Below, piece by piece: positions 13,506-14,793 of a stretch of DNA of 14,793 bases (its first letter is position 1; each line of letters opens with the position of its first letter). Below the pieces are notes generated by a model that saw only the letters and a program-made list of their open reading frames with translations, did no database searches and was not told the DNA's origin. Origin of the DNA: JAOUEE01 sp051011595 (GTDB lineage: Bacteria; Actinomycetota; Acidimicrobiia; Acidimicrobiales; SHLQ01); the NCBI GenBank assembly GCA_051011595.1, contig JBPCTQ010000066.1, positions 1-14,793 on the forward strand, written 5' to 3'. A program made the position numbers and the translations under genes.

Positions 13506-14155
13506 GATGAATCCTTGGGGGCATAGTTGGCCGACACGCCGGCAAGCACGGCGGCCAGTTGGGCGGAGAACTCGGCCTGGTGGTCGACCGGGCCGAGCAG
13601 GTCGAGGTGGCGGGTGATGGTGCTGACCGCGTCGGGTTCGCGCTCCGCCAGCTCGAACAGCGCGGCGCCCTCCCGGTCGGGGTCGGCGGTGGCCTCGAAC
13701 ACCGCAGACATGGTGGCGAAGCGAATGACCAACAGGCTGGTCTGCGCCGCGGATCGAGCGTCGAACCCTGCGGCCATGAGGACCTGGAGGCACTGTTCGA
13801 CCAGACGGAGCCCGGCTCCCACTGGGTGAGTTCGCCCGGTGAGGGCGAGCGCCCACGGCGAGTCGAGCAGGTGAGCGCGAAGATTGCCGGCCAGTTGCTC
13901 GAGGAAGTCAGACCACGGGAGCTCGGGATCGGGAACGGTGACACCGTCGACGAGGTCGGCGGCCAGCGCATCGAAGACCGCGTCGCGGTTGGGGAAGTAG
14001 TGATAGAGCGCCGCCGGAGTGACGCCGAGGTGGCGGGCCAACGAGGCCATGGTCAATTGATCGATGGGCAGCTCACGGGCGGCGGCCAGGATGCGGGACC
14101 GATCGATGGTGCAGGGGCGGCCCCGAACCACTTGTTGTCCGGTGGAGGCCATCAT
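13502..14155 (-). CDS. TetR-family transcriptional repressor
   Basis: The protein of 217 residues has an N-terminal TetR DNA-binding domain at about 14-65: DRSRILAAARELPIDQLTMASLARHLGVTPAALYHYFPNRDAVFDAL, shown here as the helix-turn-helix (ASLARHLGVTPAALYHYF) and flanks. The C-terminal part is helical, as in ligand-binding domains of the family; the ligand is unknown. It is the first gene of an operon with the DUF1330 and hydrolase lipoproteins (4-nt and 20-nt overlaps). A 20-bp palindrome ends on the A of its start codon, so it very likely controls itself and may control the divergent VOC gene. No Shine-Dalgarno is visible before the ATG; TATGGT 8 nt upstream could be the -10 box. A second ATG directly follows the first. 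Confidence 0.9.
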   Translation of the reverse strand: MMASTGQQVVRGRPCTIDRSRILAAARELPIDQLTMASLARHLGVTPAALYHYFPNRDAVFDALAADLVDGVTVPDPELPWSDFLEQLAGNLRAHLLDSPWALALTGRTHPVGAGLRLVEQCLQVLMAAGFDARSAAQTSLLVIRFATMSAVFEATADPDREGAALFELAEREPDAVSTITRHLDLLGPVDHQAEFSAQLAAVLAGVSANYAPKDSS

Positions 14156-14174
14156 TATCTATGACCATAGATAA
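14155..14174. promoter_or_regulatory. Palindromic operator, probably of the TetR-family regulator
   Basis: Arms TTATCTATG and CATAGATAA are exact inverted repeats of 9 bp separated by 2 nt (AC). The site lies between the divergent tetR and VOC genes, touches the tetR start codon and contains the likely tetR -10 box (TATGGT on the minus strand, 14164-14169). Its AT-rich content stands out from the surroundings. Size and position suit a TetR dimer site. Confidence 0.7.
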
Positions 14175-14252
14175 AGATCTCGATCCGCGCCACTCGCTCG
14201 GCCCCGGCTCGTCGTGGCAGGCTCGGCGTCCACACTCTGACGAGGTCACACC

Positions 14253-14708
14253 ATGTTGTTGCACGGCATCGATCACGCGGCCACCATCACGGCCGACTCC
14301 GACCGGCTCCAGCGTTTCTACGTCGAGGTCTTCGAGGCGACGATCGAACGCGACGGACCGGAGTTCCCGGGTGGGCCGCGCATGACCATCATCAACATCG
14401 GTCCCACCACCGAGCTCAACGTGTTCGAGATCGAGGGTAATGCCGAAGCCGAACGCCAGACCCCGATGTTCGGTCGAGGTCGAATCGACCACCTCGGTCT
14501 GTACGCCGCTTCCATTGCCGATTTCGATGAGATCCGGGGCCGGCTCATGGCAGCCGGTGCCACCGACGGAGTGGTGACCGAGTTCGGGCGCAAACTCAGC
14601 CTGTTCTTCCGTGACCCGGATCAGATGGAGGGTGAGGTGTTGGTGGCCAACCCCGATGCCGACGACGACAACCTGCAGTTCGGAACACCATCGCCCCGCT
14701 ACCCGTGA
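14253..14708 (+). CDS. VOC (glyoxalase/bleomycin resistance/dioxygenase) fold protein
   Basis: The 151-residue protein has two beta-alpha-beta-beta-beta modules: GIDHAATITADSDRLQRFYVEVF (His8) and RIDHLGLYAAS (His80), with LFFRDPDQMEGEVLV (Glu128) at the end. His8, His80, Glu128 and an acidic residue near Glu59 would make the metal site typical of the superfamily. Members include glyoxalase I, extradiol dioxygenases and resistance proteins; the reaction here cannot be told. A GAGG (14242-14245) precedes the ATG by 7 nt. It is divergent from tetR and shares the region with the palindrome, which lies about 80-100 nt before its start, so it may belong to the same regulon as the two lipoproteins. 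Confidence 0.82.
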   Translation: MLLHGIDHAATITADSDRLQRFYVEVFEATIERDGPEFPGGPRMTIINIGPTTELNVFEIEGNAEAERQTPMFGRGRIDHLGLYAASIADFDEIRGRLMAAGATDGVVTEFGRKLSLFFRDPDQMEGEVLVANPDADDDNLQFGTPSPRYP

Positions 14709-14746
14709 GGGCCCGGCATCGTTTTCGTCGGCTGTCGGGCGCTGGA

Positions 14747-14752
14747 TAGGGT
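14747..14752 (+). promoter_or_regulatory. Putative -10 box (TAGGGT) before the last gene
   Basis: TAGGGT fits TAnnnT and ends 9 nt before the ATG at 14762. This would give a leader of at most a few nucleotides. No Shine-Dalgarno lies between. Confidence 0.4.
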
Positions 14753-14761
14753 CGGCGATCG

Positions 14762-14793
14762 ATGTCTGCCCCCACCGTTGTGCTCCTCCATGG
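14762..14793 (+). CDS. Start of an alpha/beta hydrolase gene (3' truncated)
   Basis: The window ends after 10 complete codons reading MSAPTVVLLH and the first two bases of a Gly codon (GG). VVLLHG is the first strand and oxyanion loop of many alpha/beta hydrolases. The start follows a TAGGGT box. Nothing more can be said from this fragment. Confidence 0.55.
   Translation, partial: MSAPTVVLLH

Noticed and set aside
12625..13971. Minus-strand open frame of 448 codons overlapping the double-DUF1330 lipoprotein and tetR
   Set aside because: Arg/Pro/Ser-rich composition in a third frame with no recognisable domain; it overlaps two well-supported genes.

Overview
The window is high-GC, gene-dense DNA of actinobacterial type. 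Evidence for this is the TIGR03086/mycothiol-dependent-isomerase-like protein, DUF1330 proteins, ArsR-AHSA1 pair, VOC protein, frequent GTG starts, GTGA/TGATG gene overlaps, and repeated TAnnnT boxes 6-9 nt upstream of start codons that suggest leaderless transcripts. A lineage such as Acidimicrobiia fits, but that is inference. No rRNA, tRNA, CRISPR array, IS element or phage gene was seen, and no gap between genes exceeds 300 bases.

Left part (1-3163). The 3' end of a secreted DUF2341/concanavalin-like protein is followed by a family 2 glycosyltransferase and a ferritin-like di-iron protein, all on the + strand. These converge on a minus-strand dienelactone-hydrolase-family gene. A 90-bp-period tandem repeat lies between the converging genes.

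Centre (3212-8827, minus strand). This is the most remarkable part. It is a five-gene cluster, read from right to left: a small SipW-cognate exported protein (8246-8827), a 1003-residue protein (5238-8249), then three more small SipW-cognate proteins of the TasA/camelysin type (4621-5238, 3980-4624, 3262-3876). The large protein fuses an outward-facing SipW/ER-type signal peptidase (Ser61/His98/Asp113) to about six further membrane helices, a GAF-like region and an apparently active GGDEF-EAL c-di-GMP module. The first four genes overlap by 1-4 nt. The last, most TasA-like gene has its own leader with a stem-loop and is followed by strong GC-rich inverted repeats. The layout recalls Bacillus tapA-sipW-tasA, but here the peptidase that would mature the matrix proteins is covalently joined to a c-di-GMP enzyme. 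All four predicted substrates carry exactly two cysteines. My hypothesis is a self-contained extracellular-fibre or biofilm system in which precursor processing and c-di-GMP level are coupled in one membrane protein.

Right part (8908-14793). Upstream of the cluster on the same strand lie an AHSA1/SRPBCC protein and its usual ArsR-type repressor partner. On the + strand come a TIGR03086 metal-binding protein, a DUF1330 protein, and an RNA 2',3'-cyclic phosphodiesterase (ThpR) that seems to start at a CTG overlapping the previous stop. Facing these is a minus-strand operon of a TetR regulator, a lipoprotein with two DUF1330 domains and a lipoprotein epoxide-hydrolase-like alpha/beta hydrolase. 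A near-perfect palindrome touches the tetR start codon and sits between tetR and a divergent VOC/glyoxalase-fold gene. The window ends in the first codons of another alpha/beta hydrolase.
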